NCBI GenBank assembly: GCA_016866375.1
Contig: VGMK01000102.1
Coordinates: forward strand, 1 to 7,408
Length of the DNA: 7,408 bases
Direction: 5' to 3'
Origin: Bacteroidota bacterium
GTDB lineage: Bacteria; Bacteroidota; Bacteroidia; Flavobacteriales_D; Crocinitomicaceae
Shown here: piece by piece, positions 1-6,574 of the stretch
How the letters are laid out: every line of letters starts with the position of its first letter
Position numbering within the stretch: position 1 is the stretch's first letter
Program-made: the position numbers and the translations under genes
The notes under the pieces: model-generated
Told to the model about the DNA's origin: nothing
What the model saw: only the letters and a program-made list of their open reading frames with translations
The model's database searches: none

Positions 1-1024
1 TTCCCGTGCCTAGTAGAAAACACATAAAATAATAAGTGTCTGGTGTAAGTTGATGAAATGTCTTTGCAAAAAATAAAAAATAGATGACAAGTATTCCAGT
101 AAAAATTAAATACAAAATCACAACCTTTTTTCTACTTTTTAACACTTGACTCAATATTCCTGAAACCAAATCTCCAAAAGAAAGACCAATATAGGCATAC
201 ATGACAGCTTTACCATTTTCTATGTTTGAAAGTCCTAACAGAGGACCAAAGTCGTTTTGTGAATTCATAATGAGTAAGCCAATAACGAACCAAATCGGAA
301 TTCCGATGGAAATACAGTGAAGATATTTAATGAGATTTACTCGATTTAAAAAAATAAGTTTTAAGTCCCCCTTTTTCAAGTTATGATCCGCTTTGACATT
401 TTCAAACAGTCCAGATTCAATTGTTCCCAGGCGCATCAACAATAATAATAAGCCCATAGCTCCTCCTACAATGTAGGCAACTTGCCAATTCTCAAAATGA
501 GTATTTGTTACAGCAAATAGAAATTCGCCGATGGCATCGCCTTTGGCACCGACAAGAGAAGCAACTACGGCTCCGAGCGCACCGAACGTTACAATGATCA
601 TTGTTCCATACCCTCTTGTTTCTTTTGGCATCATTTCTGAAACCAAAGTGATCCCCGCTCCCAGTTCTCCTGCAAGACCAACTCCGGCTATCACCCGAAT
701 AAGAGCATAGGTCGGTACGTCTATAACAAATGCATTTGCTAAATTTGCTACCGAATAAAGTAGAATGGAGCCAAAGAGTACTTTTATTCGTCCTTTTTTA
801 TCCCCCAAAATCCCCCAGAGTAGGCCTCCAATCAGCATACCCAGCATTTGCATATTAAAAAGGAACTTGCCGGTATTAGAAATTTCATTTTTGCTTGCAT
901 GCGGGAGAATATCTATTAAGCTTTCGTTTTTTACCACCCCAAAAAGCACGAGGTCATATATGTCCACAAAGTATCCAAGTGCAGCAACTGTGATAATTAA
1001 AATTATTTTTTGATTCATTTTCAT
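1..1024 (-). CDS. MFS transporter, metabolite/sugar:H+ symporter-like, C-terminus cut off by window edge
   Basis: A polytopic inner-membrane protein of the major facilitator superfamily, probably a proton-coupled importer of a small metabolite; the substrate cannot be read from sequence. The frame stays open from the ATG at 1024 to base 1, giving 341 residues and about nine to ten membrane segments of the usual twelve. TM1 carries the charged stretch GYFVDIYDL (residues 17-25). The loop between TM2 and TM3 has a classic motif A, GGLLWGILGDKKGR (66-79). TM4 begins with R110 and continues GVGLAGELGAG, a motif B form, followed by MPKETRG (132-138), as in the sugar-porter and metabolite:H+ symporter branches. 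A second, degenerate motif A (D285, R298-K300) lies in the second half. The ATG at 1024 is the first start after an in-frame TAA at 1055-1057; ATG 1018 is an alternative. It is divergent from fabI across about 115 bases. Superfamily is near certain; subfamily is inference. Confidence 0.9.
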   Translation of the reverse strand, partial: MKMNQKIILIITVAALGYFVDIYDLVLFGVVKNESLIDILPHASKNEISNTGKFLFNMQMLGMLIGGLLWGILGDKKGRIKVLFGSILLYSVANLANAFVIDVPTYALIRVIAGVGLAGELGAGITLVSEMMPKETRGYGTMIIVTFGALGAVVASLVGAKGDAIGEFLFAVTNTHFENWQVAYIVGGAMGLLLLLMRLGTIESGLFENVKADHNLKKGDLKLIFLNRVNLIKYLHCISIGIPIWFVIGLLIMNSQNDFGPLLGLSNIENGKAVMYAYIGLSFGDLVSGILSQVLKSRKKVVILYLIFTGILVIYFLFFAKTFHQLTPDTYYFMCFLLGTG

Positions 1025-1031
1025 TTGTTTC

Positions 1032-1064
1032 GAAATATACTGCTTTTCCTTGAATTACCTCACA
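1032..1064 (-). promoter_or_regulatory. Possible promoter for the MFS gene
   Basis: On the minus strand, TATATTTC (1039 to 1032) matches seven of eight positions of the Bacteroidota -7 element TAnnTTTG, and a TTG lies 23 bases upstream (1065 to 1063, approximate), at the long end of the accepted spacing. Transcription would start almost at the ATG, giving a nearly leaderless mRNA. This is weak: the element is AT-rich and easily matched by chance. Confidence 0.25.
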
Positions 1065-1117
1065 ATACATTGTTGATGAAAGTTGTGGGATTCTTAAAAT
1101 AGAAAGCGAGAGATCAT

Positions 1118-1125
1118 TAAATTTG
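1118..1125 (+). promoter_or_regulatory. -7 promoter element of fabI (TAnnTTTG)
   Basis: TAAATTTG matches the Bacteroidota sigma-factor -7 consensus TAnnTTTG at every defined position and lies 15 bases before the fabI ATG. It predicts a transcript starting near 1131 with a leader of about ten bases, nearly all A (AATAAAAAAC), which is the usual A-rich ribosome-entry context in this phylum. I see no TTG or TTTG at the proper -33 distance, so the promoter is only half supported. Confidence 0.45.
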
Positions 1126-1140
1126 CTTAAAATAAAAAAC

Positions 1141-1953
1141 ATGGCAAATCACTTACTAAAAGGAAAAAGAGGTATAATTTTCGGGGCATTAAATGACCAA
1201 TCCATCGCTTGGAAAGTAGCAGAACGTGCTCATGAGGAAGGTGCAACTTTTGTTTTGACAAATGCTCCCATCGCAATGCGCATGGGTGAGATAAATGTAT
1301 TGGCGGATAAAACGGGAAGTCAAGTAATTCCTGCGGATGCCACGAGTACAGAAGATCTTGAGAACTTAGTATCAAAAGCCCAAGAAATAGTAGGAGGAAA
1401 AATAGATTTCGTATTGCATTCAATTGGCATGTCTCCAAATGTAAGAAAAGGAAAACATTACACGGAGAACAATTATGATTACTACAAACAAACCATGGAT
1501 GTTTCTGCGATTTCTTTGCATAAAACATTGGCGACATTGTACAAACACGATGCGATGAACGAGTGGGGGAGTGTCGTTGCACTTTCATATATTGCAGCGC
1601 AACGTATTTTCCCCGATTATAACGACATGGCGGATGCAAAATCTTTATTAGAGTCTATTGCGCGTTCGTTTGGCTATCATTATGGCATAAAGAAAAAAGT
1701 ACGAGTCAATACCATTTCTCAATCTCCAACAGTTACGACTGCCGGTCAAGGAATCAAAGGGTTTAAGGAATTTATAAATTTTTCCGAACAAATGTCTCCA
1801 TTAGGAAATGCGTCAGCCATGGCTTGTGCAGATTATTGCATTTCGATGTTTTCTGATCTTACGAAATATGTGACCATGCAGAATTTATTCCACGACGGGG
1901 GATTTTCCAATACAGGCGTTACACAAGGGGTAATCGAAAGATTTGGAGAATAG
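1141..1953 (+). CDS. fabI: Enoyl-[acyl-carrier-protein] reductase (NADH), FabI
   Basis: Cytosolic short-chain dehydrogenase/reductase that reduces trans-2-enoyl-ACP to acyl-ACP with NADH, the last step of each fatty acid elongation cycle. From the ATG at 1141 the protein is 270 residues, about the family length. The nucleotide-binding loop is the FabI variant GALNDQSIAW (15-24), replacing the GxxxGxG of other SDRs. VLHSIGM (91-97) lines the cofactor site. The catalytic set is Y150, Y160 and K167, that is, Tyr-x6-Lys with the second FabI tyrosine ten residues earlier. KVRVNTISQSP (186-196) and the C-terminal HDGGFSNTG (251-259) complete the fold. The in-frame TTG at 1123 would add six residues, but it lies inside the likely -7 promoter box, so 1141 is preferred. 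It is convergent with the DUF3817 gene, 12 bases apart. FabI is the target of triclosan-type inhibitors; I make no resistance claim. Confidence 0.97.
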   Translation: MANHLLKGKRGIIFGALNDQSIAWKVAERAHEEGATFVLTNAPIAMRMGEINVLADKTGSQVIPADATSTEDLENLVSKAQEIVGGKIDFVLHSIGMSPNVRKGKHYTENNYDYYKQTMDVSAISLHKTLATLYKHDAMNEWGSVVALSYIAAQRIFPDYNDMADAKSLLESIARSFGYHYGIKKKVRVNTISQSPTVTTAGQGIKGFKEFINFSEQMSPLGNASAMACADYCISMFSDLTKYVTMQNLFHDGGFSNTGVTQGVIERFGE

Positions 1954-1965
1954 TAAATTTTGGCC

Positions 1966-2271
1966 CTACAAGTCGTTTTTTTTCGTCTGACGCAAATACC
2001 GTTTATCTGCCCAAAACGTTCCAAATGGAATTAATGACACAATAAAAAGAAGAAGACTTACCTTAAAATCCCATTGTTTTCTTAAAAATAATTGCAATAA
2101 AAGTAGACAATACACAATGAATAAAACTCCGTGTATCCAGCCTACGATCTTATTTGGTGTGAGCATATCAAAGAATTCCCTCAAGGGTATGGTTATGCCA
2201 AAACTTACATATGAACAACCTTCAAGCAGGGCAATTATTCTAAAATAATGTAAAAGTTTAGTGTTTTCCAT
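1966..2271 (-). CDS. DUF3817 family small integral membrane protein
   Basis: A 101-residue inner-membrane protein of unknown function. It has three predicted membrane segments (about residues 8-30, 43-64 and 70-88) and a short lysine/arginine-rich C-terminal tail. Recognisable family motifs are ALLEGCSY (14-21), GWIHGVLF (44-51) and PFGTFWADKR (82-91), in the order expected for DUF3817, a family with no established biochemical role that I know of. The ATG at 2271 lies inside the last codons of uvrB, overlapping it by 14 bases in another frame. It is therefore very likely on the uvrB transcript and translated by coupling or reinitiation. The overlap suggests shared expression, not necessarily shared function. 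The stop is 12 bases from that of the opposing fabI. Confidence 0.85.
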   Translation of the reverse strand: MENTKLLHYFRIIALLEGCSYVSFGITIPLREFFDMLTPNKIVGWIHGVLFIVYCLLLLQLFLRKQWDFKVSLLLFIVSLIPFGTFWADKRYLRQTKKNDL

Positions 2272-4285
2272 TTTTTAATTGTTTTTCTAAATTACTTATA
2301 TAATCGCGCAGTTTCGCTGCCTCAATAAACTCCAGTGCTTTGGCCGCGTTTTCCATCGCTTTTCTGACATCCTTGATCTTCTTCGTTAATTCCTCAGGAT
2401 TCCCATAGGTTACAGATTCTTCCGCGATGAGTGTTAAATAATTTTCACTTTCTATTTCGGCATATTTTTTAGAATCTCCATCTGCAACTTTCGTTGAATT
2501 TAAAATCGTTTCTTTGGATTTTACCAATGGGGTAGGAGTTAATCCGTTTTGGCTATTGTAGGCTTCTTGAAGGGCTCTTCTGCGATTGGTCTCTTCAATG
2601 GTTTTTCGCATTGATTCCGTCATTTTATCGGCATACATGATAACACGTCCATTAACATTTCGAGCGGCACGACCAACGGTCTGTACCAAGCTTCTCACAT
2701 TTCTTAGAAATCCCTCTTTGTCGGCGTCCAAAATGACCACCAAGGAAACCTCAGGAAGATCAATTCCTTCTCTTAACAAATTCACACCAATTAACACATC
2801 AAAATTCCCCAAGCGTAGCTGGCGCAATATTTCTACTCTTTCGATGGTGTCAATTTCACTATGAATGTATCGGCACAAAACACCAACTTTATCCAAGTAT
2901 TTTTGGAGTTCTTCAGCCATTCTTTTGGTGAGTGTAGTCACTAGCACACGCTCTTCTTTTTTAACACGCTCTTGAATGAGCTCTAACAGGTCATCAATTT
3001 GATTTTTTGTGGGTTTAACCTCAATAAGCGGATCTAAAAGTCCAGTTGGGCGAATGACTTGCTCCACAACGATTCCCTCTGATTTCTCTAGTTCGTAATC
3101 GGCTGGGGTTGCTGAGACATAAATTGCTTGATTAATCATTTCTTCAAATTCCTCAAATCGTAAGGGTCTATTATCAATTGCTGCTTGAAGACGAAATCCG
3201 TAATCTACCAAATTAATTTTTCTTGATCGATCCCCTCCATACATACCTCTTACTTGTGGAAGCGTAACGTGACTCTCGTCAATGACCATCACGAAATCCT
3301 CGGGAAAATAATCGAGGAGGCAAAAGGGTCGTTCACCCGGATTTCGTCCATCAAAGTAACGCGAGTAATTTTCAATACCGGAACAATACCCCAATTCACG
3401 AATCATTTCAAGATCGTAATTCACTCGTTCTTCCAAACGCTTTGCCTCTTCAATTTTTCCATCATTTTTGAAATTTGCCACTTGAATAATCAAGTCGTCT
3501 TGAATGAGTTCCATTGCACGGCGGGTGTTCTCAGGACTAGAAACAAAAAGGTTAGCAGGATAAAGAATAGTTTCAGTAAATGCTTCTATTCGTTGGCTGG
3601 TTATTGGATCAATGGCCTCAATGGTCTCAATTTCATCTCCCCAAAACGTAACTCTAAGGGCATATTCTGCATAAGCTAAAAAAATATCGACAGTATCCCC
3701 TACGGCGCGGAAGTTTCCTCTTTCAAAATTATCTCCAGAACGTGTATATAAGTTCTCAACCAATCGGTAAAGAAATTTATTACGCGGAACGGTTTGTCCA
3801 ACCTTTAGTTGGATAATGCTATTTTTAAATTCCGTAGGATTTCCTATTCCATAAATGCAAGAAACTGAAGCTACTACTATTACATCTCTTCTCCCGGATA
3901 ATAGGGCTGATGTTGCACGGAGCCTTAGTTTTTCAATTTCATCATTGATTTGAAGGTCTTTTTCAATATACGTTCCGGTGACAGGAATATATGCTTCCGG
4001 TTGATAATAGTCATAATAAGAAACAAAATATTCAACTGCATTGTCAGGAAAGAACTGTTTAAATTCCCCATAAAGTTGAGCAGCTAGGGTTTTGTTGTGG
4101 GACAGAACGAGCGCGGGTTTATTGAGTTGCTCAATGACGTTGGCAACTGTGAATGTTTTACCACTGCCAGTAACGCCCAACAGAGTCTGATGTTTTATTC
4201 CATTATTCAACCCAAGTGCCAGCTGTCGAATTGCCTCCGGTTGGTCTCCTGTTGCTTTAAACGCTGATTCAAGCTTAAAATTCAC
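2258..4285 (-). CDS. uvrB: UvrABC system protein B, excinuclease subunit
   Basis: DNA-dependent ATPase and damage-verification subunit of nucleotide excision repair. It is loaded by UvrA, clamps the strand with its beta-hairpin, then recruits UvrC. Counting from the GTG at 4285 (675 residues, the normal length): Walker A GVTGSGKT (37-44); beta-hairpin with the tyrosine-rich SYYDYYQPEAY (about 89-99) and IPVTGTYIEKD; Walker B DESH (336-339); YVSATP (389-394); helicase motif V GVNLLREGIDLP (500-511); motif VI QTVGRAARN (535-543); and a C-terminal UVR domain (about 632-670), the UvrC contact. All key motifs are intact. No ATG is available at the family's usual N-terminus (xxFKLxS...), so the GTG is the best start; a TTG at 4300 would add five residues. 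No clear Shine-Dalgarno precedes either. It is divergent from tRNA-Ala, and the downstream DUF3817 gene overlaps its 3' end. I see no LexA-like operator upstream. Confidence 0.97.
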   Translation of the reverse strand: MNFKLESAFKATGDQPEAIRQLALGLNNGIKHQTLLGVTGSGKTFTVANVIEQLNKPALVLSHNKTLAAQLYGEFKQFFPDNAVEYFVSYYDYYQPEAYIPVTGTYIEKDLQINDEIEKLRLRATSALLSGRRDVIVVASVSCIYGIGNPTEFKNSIIQLKVGQTVPRNKFLYRLVENLYTRSGDNFERGNFRAVGDTVDIFLAYAEYALRVTFWGDEIETIEAIDPITSQRIEAFTETILYPANLFVSSPENTRRAMELIQDDLIIQVANFKNDGKIEEAKRLEERVNYDLEMIRELGYCSGIENYSRYFDGRNPGERPFCLLDYFPEDFVMVIDESHVTLPQVRGMYGGDRSRKINLVDYGFRLQAAIDNRPLRFEEFEEMINQAIYVSATPADYELEKSEGIVVEQVIRPTGLLDPLIEVKPTKNQIDDLLELIQERVKKEERVLVTTLTKRMAEELQKYLDKVGVLCRYIHSEIDTIERVEILRQLRLGNFDVLIGVNLLREGIDLPEVSLVVILDADKEGFLRNVRSLVQTVGRAARNVNGRVIMYADKMTESMRKTIEETNRRRALQEAYNSQNGLTPTPLVKSKETILNSTKVADGDSKKYAEIESENYLTLIAEESVTYGNPEELTKKIKDVRKAMENAAKALEFIEAAKLRDYISNLEKQLKNGKH

Positions 4286-4329
4286 TCGGCAAAAATACAA
4301 ACTAATGTTATTATGTTGAGTTGCTTTTG

Positions 4330-4337
4330 TATATTTG
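4330..4337 (+). promoter_or_regulatory. -7 promoter element of tRNA-Ala (TAnnTTTG)
   Basis: TATATTTG is an exact match to the Bacteroidota -7 consensus, placed 41 bases before the first base of tRNA-Ala. Transcription would start near 4343 and give a 5' leader of about 35 bases, to be removed by RNase P. No convincing TTG or TTTG is found 17-23 bases upstream, so only half of the promoter is visible. The same transcript probably continues into the muramidase gene. Confidence 0.4.
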
Positions 4338-4378
4338 CCTTCTATCGGATTGCGATGATGCCAATGCTTCCGAGGAAA

Positions 4379-4452
4379 GGGGATGTAGCTCAGTTGGCTA
4401 GAGCGCTTGACTGGCAGTCAAGAGGTCGTCGGTTCGAGCCCGATCTTCTCCA
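4379..4452 (+). tRNA. tRNA-Ala, anticodon GGC
   Basis: A complete cloverleaf of 74 nucleotides folds by eye. The acceptor stem is GGGGATG with CTTCTCC; the D stem is GCTC/GAGC with a 9-base loop containing GG; the anticodon stem is CTTGA/TCAAG around the loop CTGGCAG (anticodon GGC, reading GCC and GCU); the variable loop is AGGTC; and the T stem is GTCGG/CCGAT around TTCGAGC. The third acceptor pair is G:U (G3:U70), the main identity element of alanine tRNA, which agrees with the anticodon. The sixth acceptor pair is a T:T mismatch. The 3' CCA is not encoded after discriminator A4452, so it must be added by tRNA nucleotidyltransferase. An open reading frame running through the tRNA from 4407 is an artefact. 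Confidence 0.94.
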
Positions 4453-4460
4453 CAGTCTCA

Positions 4461-5216
4461 GTGAAAAAACTTTTTAAGAATAAGGTAATTAGGAGGTCAT
4501 TATTGCTTGTCTCCGGAATTGTAATTGGTCTGACGGCTTTTATTATTGCACCTTTTTTTTACTCAGATAATTCAGACACCTCAAAGAAATTAATTCCAAC
4601 GCAGTCAGCCAAGAGCAGATACCCATTTGGTATAGACATCAGTGAGCACCAAGGAATAATTGACTGGTTGCAGGTGAAAGATTCATACCATGATGTGGAG
4701 TTTGTCATCATGCGGTCATCCATGGGTATTGACGGGAAAGATAAGTTTTTCGAACGAAATTGGAGTTATACCAAACAATTAGGTTTCATACGAGGGGCCT
4801 ACCATTATTATCGCCCAAATGAAGATGCAGAGACACAGTTTTATAATTTCGTGAGGACTGTGGCTTTCGAAAAAGGCGATTTATTTCCTGTTTTGGATGT
4901 TGAAAAACCAAGCCGAGAAGGAAACGAACACCTCGTTACCGGTGTAAATAAATGGCTCAAACTAGCAGAGAAACATTTCGGGGTGAAACCAATATTATAT
5001 TCGTATAAGGATTTTTATAACGAGCAGCTGAATGGAAAAGTACAGGGATTTCCAGTTTGGATTGCGGCATACACTGAGGGAACCAATTTAGCCATGATTG
5101 AGCATGTTTTTCATCAATATTCTGACAGTGAGCGTGTAAGTGGAATACGCACGAGGGTAGATGCCAATCGATTTACAGACAGTACGAAAACGATAGAAAA
5201 CTATTGCTTCAATTGA
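4461..5216 (+). CDS. Glycoside hydrolase family 25 protein (lysozyme/muramidase-like), N-terminally membrane anchored
   Basis: Probably cleaves the N-acetylmuramic acid-N-acetylglucosamine bond of peptidoglycan on the periplasmic side. From the GTG at 4461 it is 251 residues. A basic start (KKLFKNK..RR) and one hydrophobic segment (about 13-34) form a signal anchor without an evident lipobox or clear cleavage site. A short polar linker leads to the GH25 barrel: FGIDISEHQG (56-65), with the N-terminal catalytic-site aspartate D59; GAYHYYRP (112-119); PVLDVE (143-148), holding the family's DxE pair D146/E148 with E148 the presumed acid; PVWIAAY (198-204); and RVDANRF (231-237), with the C-terminal aspartate D234. 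All expected acidic residues are present, so it should be active. The start is uncertain: GTG 4461 gives a proper charged anchor, while TTG 4503 has a good AGGAGG (4491-4496) but loses the basic residues. It lies 8 bases after tRNA-Ala and its stop abuts that of nuoN. The cell-wall role (remodelling or recycling) is inference. Confidence 0.92.
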   Translation: MKKLFKNKVIRRSLLLVSGIVIGLTAFIIAPFFYSDNSDTSKKLIPTQSAKSRYPFGIDISEHQGIIDWLQVKDSYHDVEFVIMRSSMGIDGKDKFFERNWSYTKQLGFIRGAYHYYRPNEDAETQFYNFVRTVAFEKGDLFPVLDVEKPSREGNEHLVTGVNKWLKLAEKHFGVKPILYSYKDFYNEQLNGKVQGFPVWIAAYTEGTNLAMIEHVFHQYSDSERVSGIRTRVDANRFTDSTKTIENYCFN

Positions 5217-6563
5217 CTATACGTAGATGATTGTCCAACCAAATAGCAAAGCAAGGAGGGAAATGGACAGAACGAGTTTTTGACCCAAGTTCAAGACAAC
5301 AACCTGTGCATTGTCCTCTTTCTTGAGTAAAGTCATGGTTATTTTTAAGTAAATGTATACACCAATTGCTGAATTAATTATGGCGAATAAAACCAACCAC
5401 ATGTATTGATCAAACGCCTGGTAGAAAACCATGGCTTTGCCAAAAAATCCTGTCATCGGCGGAATCCCTGCAACCGATAGAAGTGCAACAATGCCAACAA
5501 TACCGATGAAAGGATTTTTATAACCAATCCCTGTTAACGCTGCTAATTTATCCTCTTCATTGTTCGCAATTGAATTTATTGTCATCAAGGCCACAACTGA
5601 AAATCCGTAACCTATCATATAAACTAACAGCGCCTCTGATCCGCTGTTAAAAGTGAGTACAGTCATAAGTGCATACGCACCATTGGTTATGCTCGAATAG
5701 GCCATTAACCTTTTGAAGGTATCCTGATTCAATGCAGATAGATTTCCTATAAACATTGAAATACATATCGCTAGAACAATTAATGTGGACCAGAACACTT
5801 CTACTCCCGGAAACATCATTCCAAATAAGCGGTAGAAGGCATAAACTCCGACGAGCTTCACAACCGAGGACATGTAAGTCATGAATAGTGCAGGCGATCC
5901 CTGATATACATCTGCCACCCAAAAATGGAATGGGAATGCCCCCACTTTAAATAACATGGCCGCCAAAATAAATAATACGCCAACAAAAAACATAGATGGT
6001 AACTGGTCAGAAAATAAAACGCTAATAAATCCAATTCTTTCGACGTTGAATGTGCCAATCGTGCCATAAACTAAAGCGATTCCGAATAACAGCAGTGCCG
6101 TGGCGAAAGATCCTAAATAAAAGTACTTCAATGCTGCCTCGGAGGAGGATGCTGATTTTTTCTTTGATCCGGCAAGAACATATAAGGGTATGGAGAGAAT
6201 TTCTACACCCAAGAAAAACATAAATAAGTCCCTGAAACCAATTAAACAGAGACCTCCGCACAAAGAGAAAAGAATCAATGCAGAGAAGTCGCCAATTGTA
6301 GAGGATTCCTCTAAGAAATACCTGTATCCACCTAAAATAATCGTTGCAGAAATCGCTACAGCTAAATTTAAGAAATGAATATTTGTATCGTTAAAATCCA
6401 AAATATGGTATTTTTCATTGAGAAAATACCATTCATAGTTTTGTGCAAGTGCGCCAATGATGAGTCCTGAAGTAGATACAAAAAGAACGAATGCAGGTTT
6501 TTTCATGATCCCTAGAAAAAGGGAAATCAATCCTGAAATAAATATGATTACAATCGCCTCCAT
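5217..6563 (-). CDS. nuoN: NADH-quinone oxidoreductase subunit N (complex I, antiporter-like)
   Basis: Inner-membrane subunit of respiratory complex I, one of the three Mrp-antiporter-like proton channels (NuoL/M/N). The protein has 448 residues, slightly shorter than E. coli NuoN, and is hydrophobic throughout with about thirteen to fourteen helices. Residues corresponding to those shown by mutagenesis to matter in E. coli are all in place: E121 in FFLGVEILSIPLYVL (like E133), K146 in EAALKY (K158), K206 in MLFKVGAFPFHFW (K217), K236 in SSVVKLVG (K247) and K376 in GFFGKAMVFY (K395). The near-constant offset of 11-12 supports the alignment; the last differs by 19 because of a shorter loop. 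The ATG at 6563 follows nuoM by 11 bases with an A-rich entry site (TTGAAAAAAAG) and no Shine-Dalgarno. It is the last gene of the nuo operon here, and its TAG abuts the TGA of the opposing GH25 gene. Confidence 0.96.
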   Translation of the reverse strand: MEAIVIIFISGLISLFLGIMKKPAFVLFVSTSGLIIGALAQNYEWYFLNEKYHILDFNDTNIHFLNLAVAISATIILGGYRYFLEESSTIGDFSALILFSLCGGLCLIGFRDLFMFFLGVEILSIPLYVLAGSKKKSASSSEAALKYFYLGSFATALLLFGIALVYGTIGTFNVERIGFISVLFSDQLPSMFFVGVLFILAAMLFKVGAFPFHFWVADVYQGSPALFMTYMSSVVKLVGVYAFYRLFGMMFPGVEVFWSTLIVLAICISMFIGNLSALNQDTFKRLMAYSSITNGAYALMTVLTFNSGSEALLVYMIGYGFSVVALMTINSIANNEEDKLAALTGIGYKNPFIGIVGIVALLSVAGIPPMTGFFGKAMVFYQAFDQYMWLVLFAIINSAIGVYIYLKITMTLLKKEDNAQVVVLNLGQKLVLSISLLALLFGWTIIYV

Positions 6564-6574
6564 CTTTTTTTCAA

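Noticed and set aside
765..1013. 82-codon plus-strand frame
   Set aside because: It is antisense to the MFS coding frame, which carries clear motifs.
954..1142. 62-codon minus-strand frame spanning the fabI-MFS gap
   Set aside because: It overlaps the MFS N-terminus in another frame and its protein matches nothing I know; it crosses the fabI promoter region.
1127..1639. 170-codon minus-strand open frame inside fabI
   Set aside because: It is antisense to a fully conserved fabI, with low-complexity, Cys/His/Leu-rich composition typical of a shadow frame.
3254..3679. 141-codon plus-strand open frame inside uvrB
   Set aside because: It lies wholly antisense to intact uvrB, has no recognisable domain and no independent start signal; a shadow frame.
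4290..4297. TATTTTTG on the minus strand as a -7 element making uvrB leaderless
   Set aside because: It matches TAnnTTTG, but no -33 TTG lies at the right distance and the stretch is very AT-rich; not strong enough to annotate.
4379..4500. tRNA-Ala as an integration (att) site for a mobile element
   Set aside because: No integrase, no repeated tRNA 3' end elsewhere in the window, and the downstream genes are a muramidase and nuo genes, not phage-like cargo.
4461..5216. GH25 protein as a phage endolysin
   Set aside because: It has a membrane anchor and sits between a tRNA and complex I genes with no holin, tail or other phage gene; a chromosomal enzyme is more likely.
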